A DNA stretch of 64,000 bases from NCBI RefSeq assembly GCF_013393385.1, contig NZ_AP023239.1, positions 3,968,001 to 4,032,000 of the forward strand. The letters run 5' to 3'. Positions 43,410 to 53,285 of the stretch are shown here, in pieces. Both the position numbers and the translations under genes were made by a program. The notes beneath the pieces were generated by a model. That model was not told where the DNA came from. It ran no database searches and saw only the letters and a list, made by a program, of their open reading frames with translations. Position 1 is the stretch's first letter. Each line of letters begins with the position of its first letter. This DNA is from Paenibacillus sp. URB8-2. GTDB lineage: Bacteria; Bacillota; Bacilli; Paenibacillales; Paenibacillaceae.

Positions 43410-44164
43410 GCCAGCACCTCCGTGATCTCTTCGATGAATTCCCCGATCTCCGAGCTTTTGCTTTCGGCAGATTCCTGCTCCGAGTGCGAGAGCGACTTTC
43501 GGATACGCTCCAGCTTCGATATTTCGTCCTGCCATTTGGCAAAAAAGACCGGGCTTGGCTGCCTGATCAGCCAAGGTCCCATATTCAGCAGCAGATCCAT
43601 GCGGTACGGGCGTTCCCCTCCGGCCTTCGCCGCATCAGCATACAGGCGTTCGTTGGTTACGCCCGTCTCCATGTCTTCCGGCACAGCCGTGAGGACTTCA
43701 TACCGTTTGCCGTCCTCTTCAAGAAGAGTTTCGGCGGTCAGCACCCAGCTGTTATCCAGCAGCCACCGGCGAAGGATATCCTCGCCGACGTTCGGCTGAA
43801 GCAGCAGAGTCCTTACACCCCCCAGCTTGCCTTCCAACGAGCCCCGGTTCAGAATCGAGGCAATGAGAGCGCCGCCCATGCCCGCAATTGTGATACAGTC
43901 CGCTTCTTCCGGCCGCAGCACCTCCAGCCCGTCCCCGCGGCGGACGGATATACGATCCGTCAGTCCCGCATCCTGCACAGCCTTTTGGGCCGCGCGGAAC
44001 GGTCCAGGGTTCACCTCCCCGGCCACCGCGCTTGCGGCCCGTCCGGACTGCACGGCGGCTAACGGAAGCAGCGCATGGTCTGAGCCGATATCGGCCAATT
44101 TACAACCGCGCGGAATTTGTTCCAGCAGCAGTCCCAGTCTTTGCGATAATTTGACGTTGTTCAT
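43385..44164 (-). CDS. trmK: tRNA (adenine-22-N1)-methyltransferase TrmK
   Basis: SAM-dependent enzyme that methylates N1 of A22 in tRNA. The 259-residue protein starts MNNVKLSQRL, has SAM motif LADIGSDHALLPL (about 24-36), VRRGDGLEVL and the catalytic-site-like AGMGGALI. A C-terminal coiled coil lies at about 205-250. Its ATG overlaps the upstream membrane protein stop (ATGA), and its 3' end overlaps yqfO. The order sigA-(membrane gene)-trmK-yqfO supports the call. Confidence 0.9.
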   Translation of the reverse strand: MNNVKLSQRLGLLLEQIPRGCKLADIGSDHALLPLAAVQSGRAASAVAGEVNPGPFRAAQKAVQDAGLTDRISVRRGDGLEVLRPEEADCITIAGMGGALIASILNRGSLEGKLGGVRTLLLQPNVGEDILRRWLLDNSWVLTAETLLEEDGKRYEVLTAVPEDMETGVTNERLYADAAKAGGERPYRMDLLLNMGPWLIRQPSPVFFAKWQDEISKLERIRKSLSHSEQESAESKSSEIGEFIEEITEVLACLPKDKP

Positions 44165-44985
44165 GTAGCCACCCACGCAATCCATTTTTTTCGAAAAAGA
44201 AACAGCGCCGTAAGTTCGGCCGCGATTTTGCCGATCAACAGCAGAGAAATCCACGCCGGGTAATCCCGCCGCAGCAGCAGGCTGTCTATTTCGGGCATGA
44301 GCCACAGCAACACGCCGACTCCGAAATAGACACCGGAAACGCCTTTTACCCTATGGTACAGCAGCCAGCTCAGCCAGATCATCAGCACGCATAGCGGTAG
44401 CCAGAGCAGTTGCAGTTCCAAAACCCCCGCCTCCGGACGAACCCTGCCCGCGAAACCCGCGTACAGTAGACAGAGTGCTCCGTATCCGCTGAAATGAAGC
44501 AGGCCGATCCGAAGCACAAAGCCAAGAATGATCCAGAGCAGCCCGCAAGCTCCCACGAAAATCGGAATCGAAATCCCACCATCCAAATTATGGAGAAAGA
44601 TCATCCATAAGCCGAAGCCCAGTGTCAGAAAACTGCCGATTCCCGCCAGAGACAGGCCGATTACCGGCATTTTGTTCCTCAATAAACCGGCATATCCATA
44701 GCATACCACAAGCACCGAGACTGCTGTCGCAAGTTGCAAACCCCAGGGAAAAACGCTAAAATAAAAACCAATTAACAAAATCAAGGAAATAATTCCAAAA
44801 GAAAACATCCATATTTTAATACTTCCCTGCTGCAAATTATCCAGCGTTATCGGATTTCTATTGTTTACCGTGCCTTCATCATTGTATAAATTGGTCAGAA
44901 AATCGCAGTACTGTTCCGGAAGGAGCTTGGTACGGCGCCAGTACTGAATTTCTTTTAAAATAATGTCACGCTTCTCCACATTCAA
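44161..44985 (-). CDS. Multi-pass membrane protein of unknown function between sigA and trmK
   Basis: A 274-residue protein I do not recognise with confidence. Residues 1-55 are polar (EIQYWRRTKLLPEQYCDFLTNLY), followed by about eight hydrophobic helices to the C-terminus. A short N-terminal segment with Trp and Tyr before a bundle of helices recalls DUF2157-type proteins. Its stop overlaps the trmK start by 4 nt (ATGA). The stretch from sigA to this gene is broken by the sigA terminator, so it likely has its own promoter. Function is unknown. Confidence 0.55.
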   Translation of the reverse strand: MNVEKRDIILKEIQYWRRTKLLPEQYCDFLTNLYNDEGTVNNRNPITLDNLQQGSIKIWMFSFGIISLILLIGFYFSVFPWGLQLATAVSVLVVCYGYAGLLRNKMPVIGLSLAGIGSFLTLGFGLWMIFLHNLDGGISIPIFVGACGLLWIILGFVLRIGLLHFSGYGALCLLYAGFAGRVRPEAGVLELQLLWLPLCVLMIWLSWLLYHRVKGVSGVYFGVGVLLWLMPEIDSLLLRRDYPAWISLLLIGKIAAELTALFLFRKKWIAWVAT

Positions 44986-45029
44986 CGGCTCTTATCCCTC
45001 TTTTCAGGCGGTCCCTATGGCAAATAGAC

Positions 45030-45065
45030 AAAAGGACCTCCTGCCGCATGCAGCAGAAGGTCCTT
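45030..45065 (-). terminator. Terminator of the yqxD-dnaG-sigA operon
   Basis: AAGGACCTTCTGC pairs with GCAGGAGGTCCTT apart from a bulge, around a GCATGC-containing loop, then TTTTG on the minus strand. It lies 10 nt after sigA. Confidence 0.8.
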
Positions 45066-45075
45066 GAAAAGCCGT

Positions 45076-46206
45076 TTATTCCAGAAAATCCTTAAGCCGT
45101 TTGCTGCGGCTCGGATGGCGCAGTTTGCGCAAAGCCTTGGCTTCGATCTGGCGAATCCGTTCCCGGGTAACGCCGAATACTTTGCCGACTTCCTCCAGCG
45201 TTCTCGTCCGGCCGTCATCGAGGCCAAAGCGCAGGCGAAGCACATTCTCCTCACGCTCGGTCAGCGTATCGAGCACATCCTCCAGCTGCTCCTTGAGCAG
45301 TTCGTAAGCGGCTGCGTCCGCAGGGGCAAGCGCCTCCTGATCTTCGATAAAATCGCCCAAATGGGAATCGTCTTCCTCACCGATCGGGGTTTCCAGCGAT
45401 ACCGGCTCCTGGGCAATCTTCATGATTTCCCGTACCTTCTCTACGCTAAGCTCCATTTCGGCCGCAATTTCTTCCGGCGTGGGTTCGCGCCCCAGCTCTT
45501 GAAGCAGCTGACGGGACACGCGGATCAGCTTGTTAATCGTTTCCACCATATGAACGGGAATACGAATGGTCCGCGCTTGGTCGGCAATGGCGCGGGTGAT
45601 GGCCTGCCGGATCCACCAGGTTGCGTACGTACTGAATTTGAAGCCTTTGTTGTGGTCGAATTTCTCCACCGCTTTAATTAGGCCCATATTGCCTTCCTGA
45701 ATGAGATCGAGGAACAGCATGCCCCGGCCTACATAACGCTTCGCGATGCTGACAACCAGCCGCAAATTCGCTTCGGCCAGACGGCGCTTCGCTTCTTCGT
45801 CGCCGTTCTTGATCCGCATGGCCAGTTCAACCTCGTCGTCGGCCGACAACAGCGGCACCCGTCCGATTTCTTTCAGGTACATGCGGACGGGGTCGTTAAT
45901 TTTGATTCCGGGCGGAAGCGACAAATCATCGTCAAAGCTGAAATCGTCGCTGTCTCCGCTCTCATTCTCGTCATTCGGACGAAGCGTCACTTCCTCGTCG
46001 TTGTCGTTAACGACTTCAATCCCCAAATCACTGAGCTGCTCATAAAATTCATCCATTTGCTCGGGGTCCTGATCAAATGGCGACAGTTTCTCCATAATAT
46101 CTTTAATATTCAGTGAAGATCTTTTCTTGCCAGACTCAATAAGCTGATCTTTAACCTGGTCGAGCGTAAATTCCGTCTCCAGTTCGGTATGCTGTTCGTT
46201 CGCCAT
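45076..46206 (-). CDS. sigA: Primary RNA polymerase sigma factor SigA
   Basis: Housekeeping sigma-70 factor of 376 residues, similar in size to Bacillus SigA. An acidic N-terminal region (about 1-90) is followed by region 1.2 ([11 protein letters not shown]) and region 2 with [20 protein letters not shown] and [20 protein letters not shown]. Region 3 follows, then region 4.2 with the [23 protein letters not shown]. It recognises TTGACA/TATAAT promoters such as that at 20135-20163. It is the last gene of yqxD-dnaG-sigA, 40 bp after dnaG. Confidence 0.97.
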   Translation of the reverse strand: MANEQHTELETEFTLDQVKDQLIESGKKRSSLNIKDIMEKLSPFDQDPEQMDEFYEQLSDLGIEVVNDNDEEVTLRPNDENESGDSDDFSFDDDLSLPPGIKINDPVRMYLKEIGRVPLLSADDEVELAMRIKNGDEEAKRRLAEANLRLVVSIAKRYVGRGMLFLDLIQEGNMGLIKAVEKFDHNKGFKFSTYATWWIRQAITRAIADQARTIRIPVHMVETINKLIRVSRQLLQELGREPTPEEIAAEMELSVEKVREIMKIAQEPVSLETPIGEEDDSHLGDFIEDQEALAPADAAAYELLKEQLEDVLDTLTEREENVLRLRFGLDDGRTRTLEEVGKVFGVTRERIRQIEAKALRKLRHPSRSKRLKDFLE

Positions 46207-46246
46207 TATTCGACTCCCTCCTCCCTAGGTACATCCTGTCAATCGT

Positions 46247-48067
46247 TCACTGTCTGTCTAGGGCTATAATCTCACTTGCTATTTGTGCCGCACGCAAAAA
46301 ATCACCGGCTTTTTCTGCCTCAATCATTTCTTCCCGTTTCTTATCCATCATGCGCTGCACGGGGTATTTCCGCACTTCGCGGATATAATCGTCCAGCACC
46401 TGCGGACTCCAGTCCGGCGGCGATTCCATCATTGAAATGGAGGCCGCGATCTTCTCCAGCCGGTCGTCCTGCAGCGAGGACAGAAACCGGCTGATATCCG
46501 GCTGCTTGCCTTGCGCATAATAGGCGTATAGATAAGCGGCAATTGCCGCATGATCATCGATGTTGAAATCTTCTCCCAGATGTTCATTAACATATGCGGC
46601 GGCGTCACCATCCTGAAACATCAGGGACAGCAGACTCCGTTCCGCTGCGTGGTAAGCCGGCAGCAGGGCTCTTGCCTGGATCCGCTCTTTTTTATGCCTA
46701 CCATTATTCCACCTTTTATCGTTATTATCCCCTTCGGGAATGTTTTTTTGCATCGAAGCCCTGAGCAAATTGCAATCCTGCTTCAAGCTGTCATAGCTCA
46801 GTTCCAGCTCGGAGGCAATTTCCTTCAGATATACTTCTCTTTCCGTAGAGGAATGAAGGGATGCGATTACTTGCAGCGCCTCCTTGACATAGGCGATTTT
46901 GCCGTCTTCCTCTAGGAGTATATGGTTTTTTTTCAGATATATAAGCTTAAATTTCACGGTCGAAACCGCAGACTCAATGATCTGTTCCCTGAAGCGCTCT
47001 CCCCCGTACTCCGACACGAACTCGTCTGGGTCCATGCCTCCGGGCAGCACCGCCACCTTGACGCGCAAGTCCACGGCTTCGAGCATCGAAAGGGTCTTGA
47101 TCGCCGCAGTTTGTCCCGCCCGGTCTCCGTCATAAGCGATTACGACTTCGTCGGCCAATGCCTTTATCATCGACGCATGGTTCTCCGTAAGCGAAGTCCC
47201 CATAGTCGCGACGCCGTTATGCACACCCGATTCCCAAGCCGAAATGACATCCCCGTATCCTTCAAAAAGAACGATTTGCCGCGTTTTGCGGATGGATGCT
47301 TTGGATTGGTGCAGATTGTACAGAATCCGGCTTTTGTTAAAGAGCTTGCTCTCCGGGGAATTTATATACTTCGGCTGTCCTTCCCCAAGAATTCTACCGG
47401 CAAAAGCCACTACTTTACCGGCACGGTTCGCAATCGGAAAAATAATCCGGCCGCGAAAACGGTCGATATAGCCTTTGCCCTCACTTCTGGCCGACAGCAG
47501 GCCGCCTCTCTCCATTTCGGCGAGGTCAAAATTACGTCTTTCCAGAAACTGCAGAAGCGTATCCCAGCGGTCCGGGGCAAATCCGATCTGGAATTGGTCG
47601 ATCATTTTATCGCTGAATTTCCGGGATCTTAAATAATCCATGGCGGCTTTGCCGTGTTCCGTATTCTTCAGCAGATAATGATAGAACTTCGCAGACCATT
47701 CATACGCCTGGAGCAGCCGGTCGATTTCCGGGTTGTGCGCAGACTGAATGCCTCCCGCGCCTTCCGGCACCGGAATGTCACTTTCTTCGGCCATGATTTT
47801 AACGGCTTCGGGAAAGGATAACCCTTCGATTTCCATCCTGAATTTGATGGCATTTCCGCCCATGCCGCAGCCGAAGCAATGAAACACTCCACGATCCGGA
47901 GTTACTGTGAAGGAAGGGGTGCTTTCCGAATGGAACGGGCAGAGGCCCCATAAATATTTCCCCCGCTTGGTCAGATGGACAACCTTTCCTACGGTATCGA
48001 CAATATCATGCCGCGCCAGCACGCTTTCGATAACTTCCTCGGGAATATTGCCGTGTCCGCTTGCCAC
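46247..48067 (-). CDS. dnaG: DNA primase DnaG
   Basis: Synthesises RNA primers at the replication fork. The 606-residue protein has the N-terminal zinc ribbon (CPFHSESTPSF ... HCFGCG, about 40-65). A Toprim core follows, with LFEGYGDVISAW (Glu) and AYDGDRAGQ (Asp pair). The C-terminal helicase-binding domain is about 440-606. The start is taken as GTG 48067, with AGGTGG 6 nt upstream; a TTG two codons earlier would overlap that site. It is part of yqxD-dnaG-sigA. Confidence 0.96.
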   Translation of the reverse strand: MASGHGNIPEEVIESVLARHDIVDTVGKVVHLTKRGKYLWGLCPFHSESTPSFTVTPDRGVFHCFGCGMGGNAIKFRMEIEGLSFPEAVKIMAEESDIPVPEGAGGIQSAHNPEIDRLLQAYEWSAKFYHYLLKNTEHGKAAMDYLRSRKFSDKMIDQFQIGFAPDRWDTLLQFLERRNFDLAEMERGGLLSARSEGKGYIDRFRGRIIFPIANRAGKVVAFAGRILGEGQPKYINSPESKLFNKSRILYNLHQSKASIRKTRQIVLFEGYGDVISAWESGVHNGVATMGTSLTENHASMIKALADEVVIAYDGDRAGQTAAIKTLSMLEAVDLRVKVAVLPGGMDPDEFVSEYGGERFREQIIESAVSTVKFKLIYLKKNHILLEEDGKIAYVKEALQVIASLHSSTEREVYLKEIASELELSYDSLKQDCNLLRASMQKNIPEGDNNDKRWNNGRHKKERIQARALLPAYHAAERSLLSLMFQDGDAAAYVNEHLGEDFNIDDHAAIAAYLYAYYAQGKQPDISRFLSSLQDDRLEKIAASISMMESPPDWSPQVLDDYIREVRKYPVQRMMDKKREEMIEAEKAGDFLRAAQIASEIIALDRQ

Positions 48068-48107
48068 TAACAACCACCTTCATCTCTTGACAAATAAATA
48101 ATATTCG

Positions 48108-48587
48108 CTACAGCTGAACATTCTCCTGCAATAAATTCAAAAGTTTTGTCAGTTTATGTTGAAAAAAATTTCGGTCCTCCGCGGTAAACGGTTTTGGGCC
48201 TTTGGAGTGACGGCCTCTTCTGCGCTCTTTCGCCCTTGCATGCCTTCCTTCCAGCATCATATCCATGTTGGTCTCGTCGTATGTCTGTCCCCTGAAGGAT
48301 AGGACATGGCATCCTTTCGCAAGCGCCAGAGCCGCCAGGCCGTAGTCGCCTGTCAGCACGACATCCCCGGGCTTGATATGGTTGGCGATGTAAAGATCGG
48401 CGCTTTGATCGCTGTTGTCCACACGGACGACCGCGACGCCTTCTCCGCCGCGAAGCTCATGGGCGTAAGACGACACCATCATTACCGGAACGCCGCAAGC
48501 ACGGGCGATGTCCGCCGTTTCCTTCTTGACCGGACAGGCGTCCGCGTCGACCACTATAGTCATTCCCTGAGCATCCGAGCTGTTCAT
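48108..48587 (-). CDS. yqxD: UPF0178 (DUF188) family protein YqxD
   Basis: A 159-residue protein of the YaiI/YqxD family. It shows IVVDADACPVKKE (about 11-23), VDNSDQSADLYIANHIKPGDVVLTGDYGLAALAL (a landmark beginning near residue 56, with the family's Asp residues) and the basic RRRGRHSKGPKPFT segment. The fold is PIN-like; the biochemical role is unestablished. It is the first gene of the yqxD-dnaG-sigA set. Confidence 0.9.
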   Translation of the reverse strand: MNSSDAQGMTIVVDADACPVKKETADIARACGVPVMMVSSYAHELRGGEGVAVVRVDNSDQSADLYIANHIKPGDVVLTGDYGLAALALAKGCHVLSFRGQTYDETNMDMMLEGRHARAKERRRGRHSKGPKPFTAEDRNFFQHKLTKLLNLLQENVQL

Positions 48588-48674
48588 AGGCTGTCACCGT
48601 TTCCCGTGTAATATATATACGCGCCTATCCCCAAAAATCCTTCCGTCTTCTTCCGAATCTTTAAAAAGCATAAA

Positions 48675-48721
48675 ATACGGAACGAAAGCCGCAAGCTTAC
48701 GCTTTTGGCGCCGTTCCGTAT
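48675..48721 (-). terminator. Terminator of the glyQS operon
   Basis: ATACGGAACG and CGTTCCGTAT form a 10-bp outer stem. The 27-nt interior has GC-rich pairing (GCC/GGC) and TTTTATGC follows on the minus strand. It lies about 80 nt after glyS. Confidence 0.65.
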
Positions 48722-48802
48722 ATTTATACCCTAAACCGGCGTTCTATACCACCAGGCTGACATTTTCTTCATGAATAGCCCTATTATCGGCTAAATGACA
48801 AG

Positions 48803-50878
48803 CTACCAGACCAGTTTGCTGAAGTCAGCAAAGTTCTTCAAATCGGCGTCAATGCCTGCCAGCAGCGAAAGCCGGTTCGCCCGCACCCGTTCATCCTCGG
48901 CCATGACCATGACGGAATCGAAGAAGACGGTTATCGCATCGCTAAGACCAGCCAGCAGCGTGAGCGCCTCAGCCGCATTATCCGCTTCCAGCGCTTTTTG
49001 GTACGGCGTGTGCAGCGACTGCCAGGTTTCGTACAGCGCGCTTTCGGCCGCTTCACCCAGGAGCGCGGAATCCAGAACGGCACCGGCAGCTTTGGCCGCC
49101 AGATTGCTAACCCGGTTGAAGGAATCCACTGTATTCTTGAAATTCTCCTTGGACTCTACAGCATCCGCGAGCGCCTGACTTCTGGCGACAACGGCAACAA
49201 TATCGTCGTATCCCGCGGCCATGACCGCGTCGACCACATCATAGCGAACATTGTCCGACAGAAGACGCTTTACGCGCAGTCCGAAGAACTCATACAGGTT
49301 TCTACGCAGCTCATCCACTGAAAGTTTCAATTTTCGAGTATTTTCATGAACCTGAACGGCAATTTCGAAGATTTCGTTCAAGCCGACCGGAAGCCCCCGC
49401 TCCAGTACGATCTGTACAATGCCCGCGGTCTGGCGGCGCAACGCATAAGGGTCCTGTGAGCCGGTTGGAATAATGCCGATGGAAAAGCAGCCGACGATCG
49501 TATCAATTTTGTCGGCAATGCTCACAATCGCGCCGGCTTCCGTAGACGGAATGGCATCTCCGGCAAAACGCGGCTGATAGTGCTCGAAGATCGCCTTGGC
49601 CACCTGCTCGTCCTCACACGATTTGCGCGCATAATCCTCGCCCATCGTTCCCTGAAGCTCCGGAAATTCGTACACCATCTGGGTAACCAGATCGAATTTG
49701 CAGATATCCGCTGCACGGCTAACTTGAGCGGCCGCCTCCGGTGCCGTCTGCAGCTTGCCAGCCAGGCTGTCCGCGATTTGGCGGATGCGGCGGACCTTGT
49801 CGGCGACGCTGCCGAGTTCTTCATGGTAAACAATGTTTTCGAGCTTGGCGAGCGCATCCTCAATCTTAAGCTTCTGATCTTCTTCATAGAAGAACTTCGC
49901 ATCCGACAGACGGGCGCGCAGCACCTTCTCGTTCCCTTTGGCGATGGTCTCCAGATGTTCGGCATTTCCGTTGCGTACGGTAACGAAATACGGAAGAAGT
50001 GTGCCTTCGGCATCCAGTACGGGGAAGTACCGCTGGTGCTCACGCATCGAAGTAATCAGCACTTCCTGCGGAATATTCAGGAAAGCCGGATCGAACGTTC
50101 CGAACAGTACCGTCGGCGTTTCCACCAGGAACAGCACTTCTTCCAGCAGGTCGTCCTTGATTGCAATCGTCCAGCTTTTATCTGAGGCAAGCTTGTTGAT
50201 TTGTTCAAGTATCAGAGCCTCACGTTCCTTCACATCGGCAATGACATGCTGGGACCGCAGGCTTTCTACATAATCGGCAGGCTGTCCGATGACAGCTTCC
50301 TGCCCGAGGAACCGATGGCCGCGGCTGACATTGCCGGTTTTGACGCCCGTAATTTCAAAGTTGATAGTGTCGCTGCCGAACAGCGCGACCAGCCAGCGGA
50401 TCGGACGAACGAACTTGAAATCATACGCTCCCCAGCGCATATTCTTCGGGAACGTCATCGCGTTTACAATTCCGGTTAGCCCTTCGGCAAGCAGGGAAGA
50501 AGTGTCTATACCTTCGCTGTTCTTGGTAGCATAAATATATTCGACTCCGCCCAGTTCCTTAAAAGTGAACTGTTCGGGAGAAACTCCCTGGCTGCGGGCG
50601 AATCCAAACGCCGCTTTGCTCCACTCGCCGGCCGCGTCAAGCGCGATTTTGCGGGAAGGCCCTTTGACTTCTTCGCTGACATCCGCTTGTCTTTCGGCTA
50701 CATCCTTTACAATAACGGCCAGACGCCGCGGCGTTGCGTACGACTTCACTTCCCCGTGCTCAAGGCGGGAAGCATCCAGCCATTTTGTCATTCTGTCCTG
50801 AAGCTGCTCCATCGCCGCCCGGATAAACCGCGCGGGGATTTCTTCCAGCCCGATTTCAAACAGCAAATCCTTAGCCAA
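48803..50878 (-). CDS. glyS: Glycyl-tRNA synthetase beta subunit
   Basis: Beta subunit of the alpha2beta2 bacterial glycyl-tRNA synthetase; it binds tRNA and contains B3/B4-like, HD and anticodon-binding domains. The 691-residue protein starts [18 protein letters not shown], has [10 protein letters not shown], the FVTVRNGN block and the C-terminal anticodon-binding region. The start is TTG at 50878 with AAGGTG 6 nt upstream, overlapping glyQ by 8 nt, so translation is coupled. Controlled by the T-box upstream of glyQ. Confidence 0.94.
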   Translation of the reverse strand: MAKDLLFEIGLEEIPARFIRAAMEQLQDRMTKWLDASRLEHGEVKSYATPRRLAVIVKDVAERQADVSEEVKGPSRKIALDAAGEWSKAAFGFARSQGVSPEQFTFKELGGVEYIYATKNSEGIDTSSLLAEGLTGIVNAMTFPKNMRWGAYDFKFVRPIRWLVALFGSDTINFEITGVKTGNVSRGHRFLGQEAVIGQPADYVESLRSQHVIADVKEREALILEQINKLASDKSWTIAIKDDLLEEVLFLVETPTVLFGTFDPAFLNIPQEVLITSMREHQRYFPVLDAEGTLLPYFVTVRNGNAEHLETIAKGNEKVLRARLSDAKFFYEEDQKLKIEDALAKLENIVYHEELGSVADKVRRIRQIADSLAGKLQTAPEAAAQVSRAADICKFDLVTQMVYEFPELQGTMGEDYARKSCEDEQVAKAIFEHYQPRFAGDAIPSTEAGAIVSIADKIDTIVGCFSIGIIPTGSQDPYALRRQTAGIVQIVLERGLPVGLNEIFEIAVQVHENTRKLKLSVDELRRNLYEFFGLRVKRLLSDNVRYDVVDAVMAAGYDDIVAVVARSQALADAVESKENFKNTVDSFNRVSNLAAKAAGAVLDSALLGEAAESALYETWQSLHTPYQKALEADNAAEALTLLAGLSDAITVFFDSVMVMAEDERVRANRLSLLAGIDADLKNFADFSKLVW

Positions 50879-51758
50879 GCTGAACACCTTCTTTCTTCAG
50901 CAGCGGGAAGCCGAGCTTCTCGCGCTCTTCCACGTAAGTCGCCGCCACCTGGCGGGCCAGATTGCGCACTCTTGTAATAAAACCTGTTCGCTCCGTCACG
51001 CTGATTGCGCCCCGGGCGTCCAGCAGGTTGAACGTATGCGAACATTTCAGCACATAGTCATAGGCGGGGAATACGAGATGGCGGTCCATCGCCCGGCGTG
51101 CTTCCGCTTCATACGTATTGAAGAGCCCAAACAGCATGCTCACGTCTGAAACTTCGAAGGTGTAAGTGGAATGCTCCACCTCCGGCTGATGGAACACGTC
51201 GCCGTACGTCAAGCCGTCCACCCATTCCAGTTCGAACACGTTCTCCTTTTCCTGAATATAGGAAGCGAGACGCTCCATGCCATAGGTGATTTCAACCGAA
51301 ACCGGGCTGGTCTCGATGCCGCCCACCTGCTGAAAATAGGTGAACTGCGTAATTTCCATTCCGTCCAGCCATACCTCCCAGCCGAGTCCCGCGCAGCCAA
51401 GCGACGGATTCTCCCAGTTATCCTCGACGAACCGGATATCATGCTGCAGCGGATCAACGCCCAGCGCCTTCAGGCTGTCCAGATAAATCTCCTGAATGTT
51501 ATCCGGGGATGGTTTGATAATAACCTGATACTGATGATGCTGATATAGACGGTTCGGGTTCTCTCCGTAACGTCCGTCGGAAGGACGGCGGGACGGCTCG
51601 ACATAGGCGACCTTCCACGGCTCGGGTCCGAGCGAACGCAGGAATGTCATCGGGTTCATCGTGCCTGCGCCTTTTTCCGTGTCGTACGGCTGAACGATAA
51701 TGCAGTTCTGTTTCGACCAGAACTCATTCAGCGTCAAAATCATCTGCTGAAAATTCAT
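50871..51758 (-). CDS. glyQ: Glycyl-tRNA synthetase alpha subunit
   Basis: Catalytic class II subunit. The 295-residue protein has the motif 1 helix start [32 protein letters not shown] (motif 2, with the R-P-S-D loop), [17 protein letters not shown] and [16 protein letters not shown] lies 8 nt before the ATG. It is preceded by a T-box leader and overlaps glyS. Confidence 0.95.
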   Translation of the reverse strand: MNFQQMILTLNEFWSKQNCIIVQPYDTEKGAGTMNPMTFLRSLGPEPWKVAYVEPSRRPSDGRYGENPNRLYQHHQYQVIIKPSPDNIQEIYLDSLKALGVDPLQHDIRFVEDNWENPSLGCAGLGWEVWLDGMEITQFTYFQQVGGIETSPVSVEITYGMERLASYIQEKENVFELEWVDGLTYGDVFHQPEVEHSTYTFEVSDVSMLFGLFNTYEAEARRAMDRHLVFPAYDYVLKCSHTFNLLDARGAISVTERTGFITRVRNLARQVAATYVEEREKLGFPLLKKEGVQLG

Positions 51759-51898
51759 GTTACCGACTCCTTCGCTTAAAGTTTGAGCACTGCCGAAATT
51801 CGCGGTTTTTGGGACCGGCGAACTTAACGCCCGGCAAAACGCCTTGCGATGGAGGCGGTGTTTCTATGCCGGAAGAGAAAAGATTATCCCTTTCCAGA

Positions 51899-52140
51899 CC
51901 AAAAAGCTCCCGCCCCCATGCCTGAAATTCAGACATAGGGACGAGAGCCAATCCTATTCTCCCGCGGTTCCACCCTACTTGATTCCGTTCTTCACTGACT
52001 GCTGCCGGTGCTGACGAAATCCACTTTTCATGCTGCCGCTCCGCACTCCCGGGTGCCGTTTCATGATCGCTGCTTTACCGGGCTCTCACCGTCCCCGGCT
52101 CGCTATTTCAAGCAATCGCTCACTACTTTCCCGTTCTACA
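51899..52140 (-). promoter_or_regulatory. Glycine T-box riboswitch upstream of glyQS
   Basis: Minus-strand leader with the T-box sequence AGGGTGGAACCGCGG (51962-51976), which pairs with the tRNA acceptor end. It is followed by a terminator: GCTCTCGTCCC pairs with GGGGCGGGAGC, ending in TTTTTGG near 51899. Upstream is a Stem I with AGCGAGCCGGGG and GAGAGCCCGG. Its specifier codon is read as GGC (52055-52057), in the context AAACGGCACCC. GGC is glycine, matching glyQS. Uncharged tRNA-Gly should favour the antiterminator. The 5' end is approximate. Confidence 0.92.
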
Positions 52141-52246
52141 TGCGTGCCGGCTCAGCCGGCGGCGGCCTTCTCGTTATTTGCCTTTGGTAAGGCATATTTC
52201 AACAAGAAGAAACTGTTCCCTATATTAACGGAAAATCCGGCGTTCG

Positions 52247-53002
52247 TCAAATATTGTATTTATCGAGCTGATCCAGAAAATTCTGCGACTTCAGCCGAAG
52301 ACCCAACTGGGTATCCATGAACGCCCGCATGTTTTTTTTCAACTCTGCCCGTGTACTCTCCTTGACGTCGACATTGCCCAGACGGGTGAGATCCAGGGCA
52401 GCGAACAGACGGAGGAGCTTTAATGCGCGGGGCGAAACCTCCATTGCCGGCGGATCATTGTGGCGGCAGCTTCGGCACAAAGCGCCGCCCAGCCGGGGAC
52501 TGAGCAGCAACTCATTGTCCGGCTTCTCCCGACCACAGGCGACACAGGAATCAAGCTGCGGACCGTAGCCGGCCGCCTGGAGTATTTTCATCTCGAATAC
52601 ATTGATAATAACTCCCGGGTCCTTCCCCTCTTCCAGCGCGTCCAAGCAGGCTGACAGCTGCCGGAACCAGAAGCTCCCCGTCTCCTCATCATGCAGCACC
52701 CGGTCCAGCAGCTCGCAGGCATATGAGCCGTAGGCGGCTTTAATCAGATCTTCCCTGATGGGATGATGGGAGTTCATAATCTCGCCGGAATTCAGCGTAC
52801 CGAGCCCTCCGTTATTCCTGAAAAAAACATATTGCCCTAACGTAAACGGCTGGATCAGGGCAGCATGGCGGCTTTTTACTTTTTTGGCTCCCCGGACGAG
52901 AACACCTACCTTACCCGCGTTTTCGGTGCAAAGCGTAATGATTGCATTCCCCTCGCCGTAGTCCATACTGCGGATGACGATCCCTTCCACCCTGTGTAGC
53001 AT
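52247..53002 (-). CDS. recO: DNA repair protein RecO
   Basis: RecF-pathway mediator that loads RecA and anneals ssDNA. The 251-residue protein has an N-terminal OB fold (HRVEGIVIRSMDYGEGNAI, GKVGVLVRGAKK). A helical core follows, with a zinc finger of CVACGRE and CRSC (about 150-178). The ATG at 53002 has GGGGGAAG upstream; the frame extends six codons further without a site. It lies between yqzL and the T-box of glyQS. Confidence 0.92.
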   Translation of the reverse strand: MLHRVEGIVIRSMDYGEGNAIITLCTENAGKVGVLVRGAKKVKSRHAALIQPFTLGQYVFFRNNGGLGTLNSGEIMNSHHPIREDLIKAAYGSYACELLDRVLHDEETGSFWFRQLSACLDALEEGKDPGVIINVFEMKILQAAGYGPQLDSCVACGREKPDNELLLSPRLGGALCRSCRHNDPPAMEVSPRALKLLRLFAALDLTRLGNVDVKESTRAELKKNMRAFMDTQLGLRLKSQNFLDQLDKYNI

Positions 53003-53038
53003 GCCTCTTCCCCCAACCACTCGGCAAGCAACCAGTCT

Positions 53039-53182
53039 TTATTGCGCTTCTTCGTCATAGACCTGCTCTTCTTCCGCCGGGCTCTCAGCCGCCAGATTCA
53101 GCGGTTCTCCCGCTTCCCGGTACAGCAGATAAGCATCGACATCACCAGTCATTGCAAAATACTTCCACGAAAAATCTCGCAT
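53039..53182 (-). CDS. yqzL: YqzL family small protein
   Basis: A 47-residue gene between era and recO. Its product begins MRDFSWKYFAMTGDVDAYLL and ends in an acidic tail. The start is set by GGGGG 9 nt upstream of the ATG at 53182. YqzL-family proteins of this length, starting with RDFSWKYF-like residues, occur at this exact place in Bacillales. The role is unknown; conservation and a good ribosome binding site argue it is expressed. Confidence 0.85.
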   Translation of the reverse strand: MRDFSWKYFAMTGDVDAYLLYREAGEPLNLAAESPAEEEQVYDEEAQ

Positions 53183-53285
53183 TCGTATTTATCCCCCTTC
53201 GCAAAACACGATGTCTTCACAAAGTAGGATGTGCGATGGAACGGGTTCTATCCTTGCAATTACTGGCAGTCGATTGTGATGAAGA

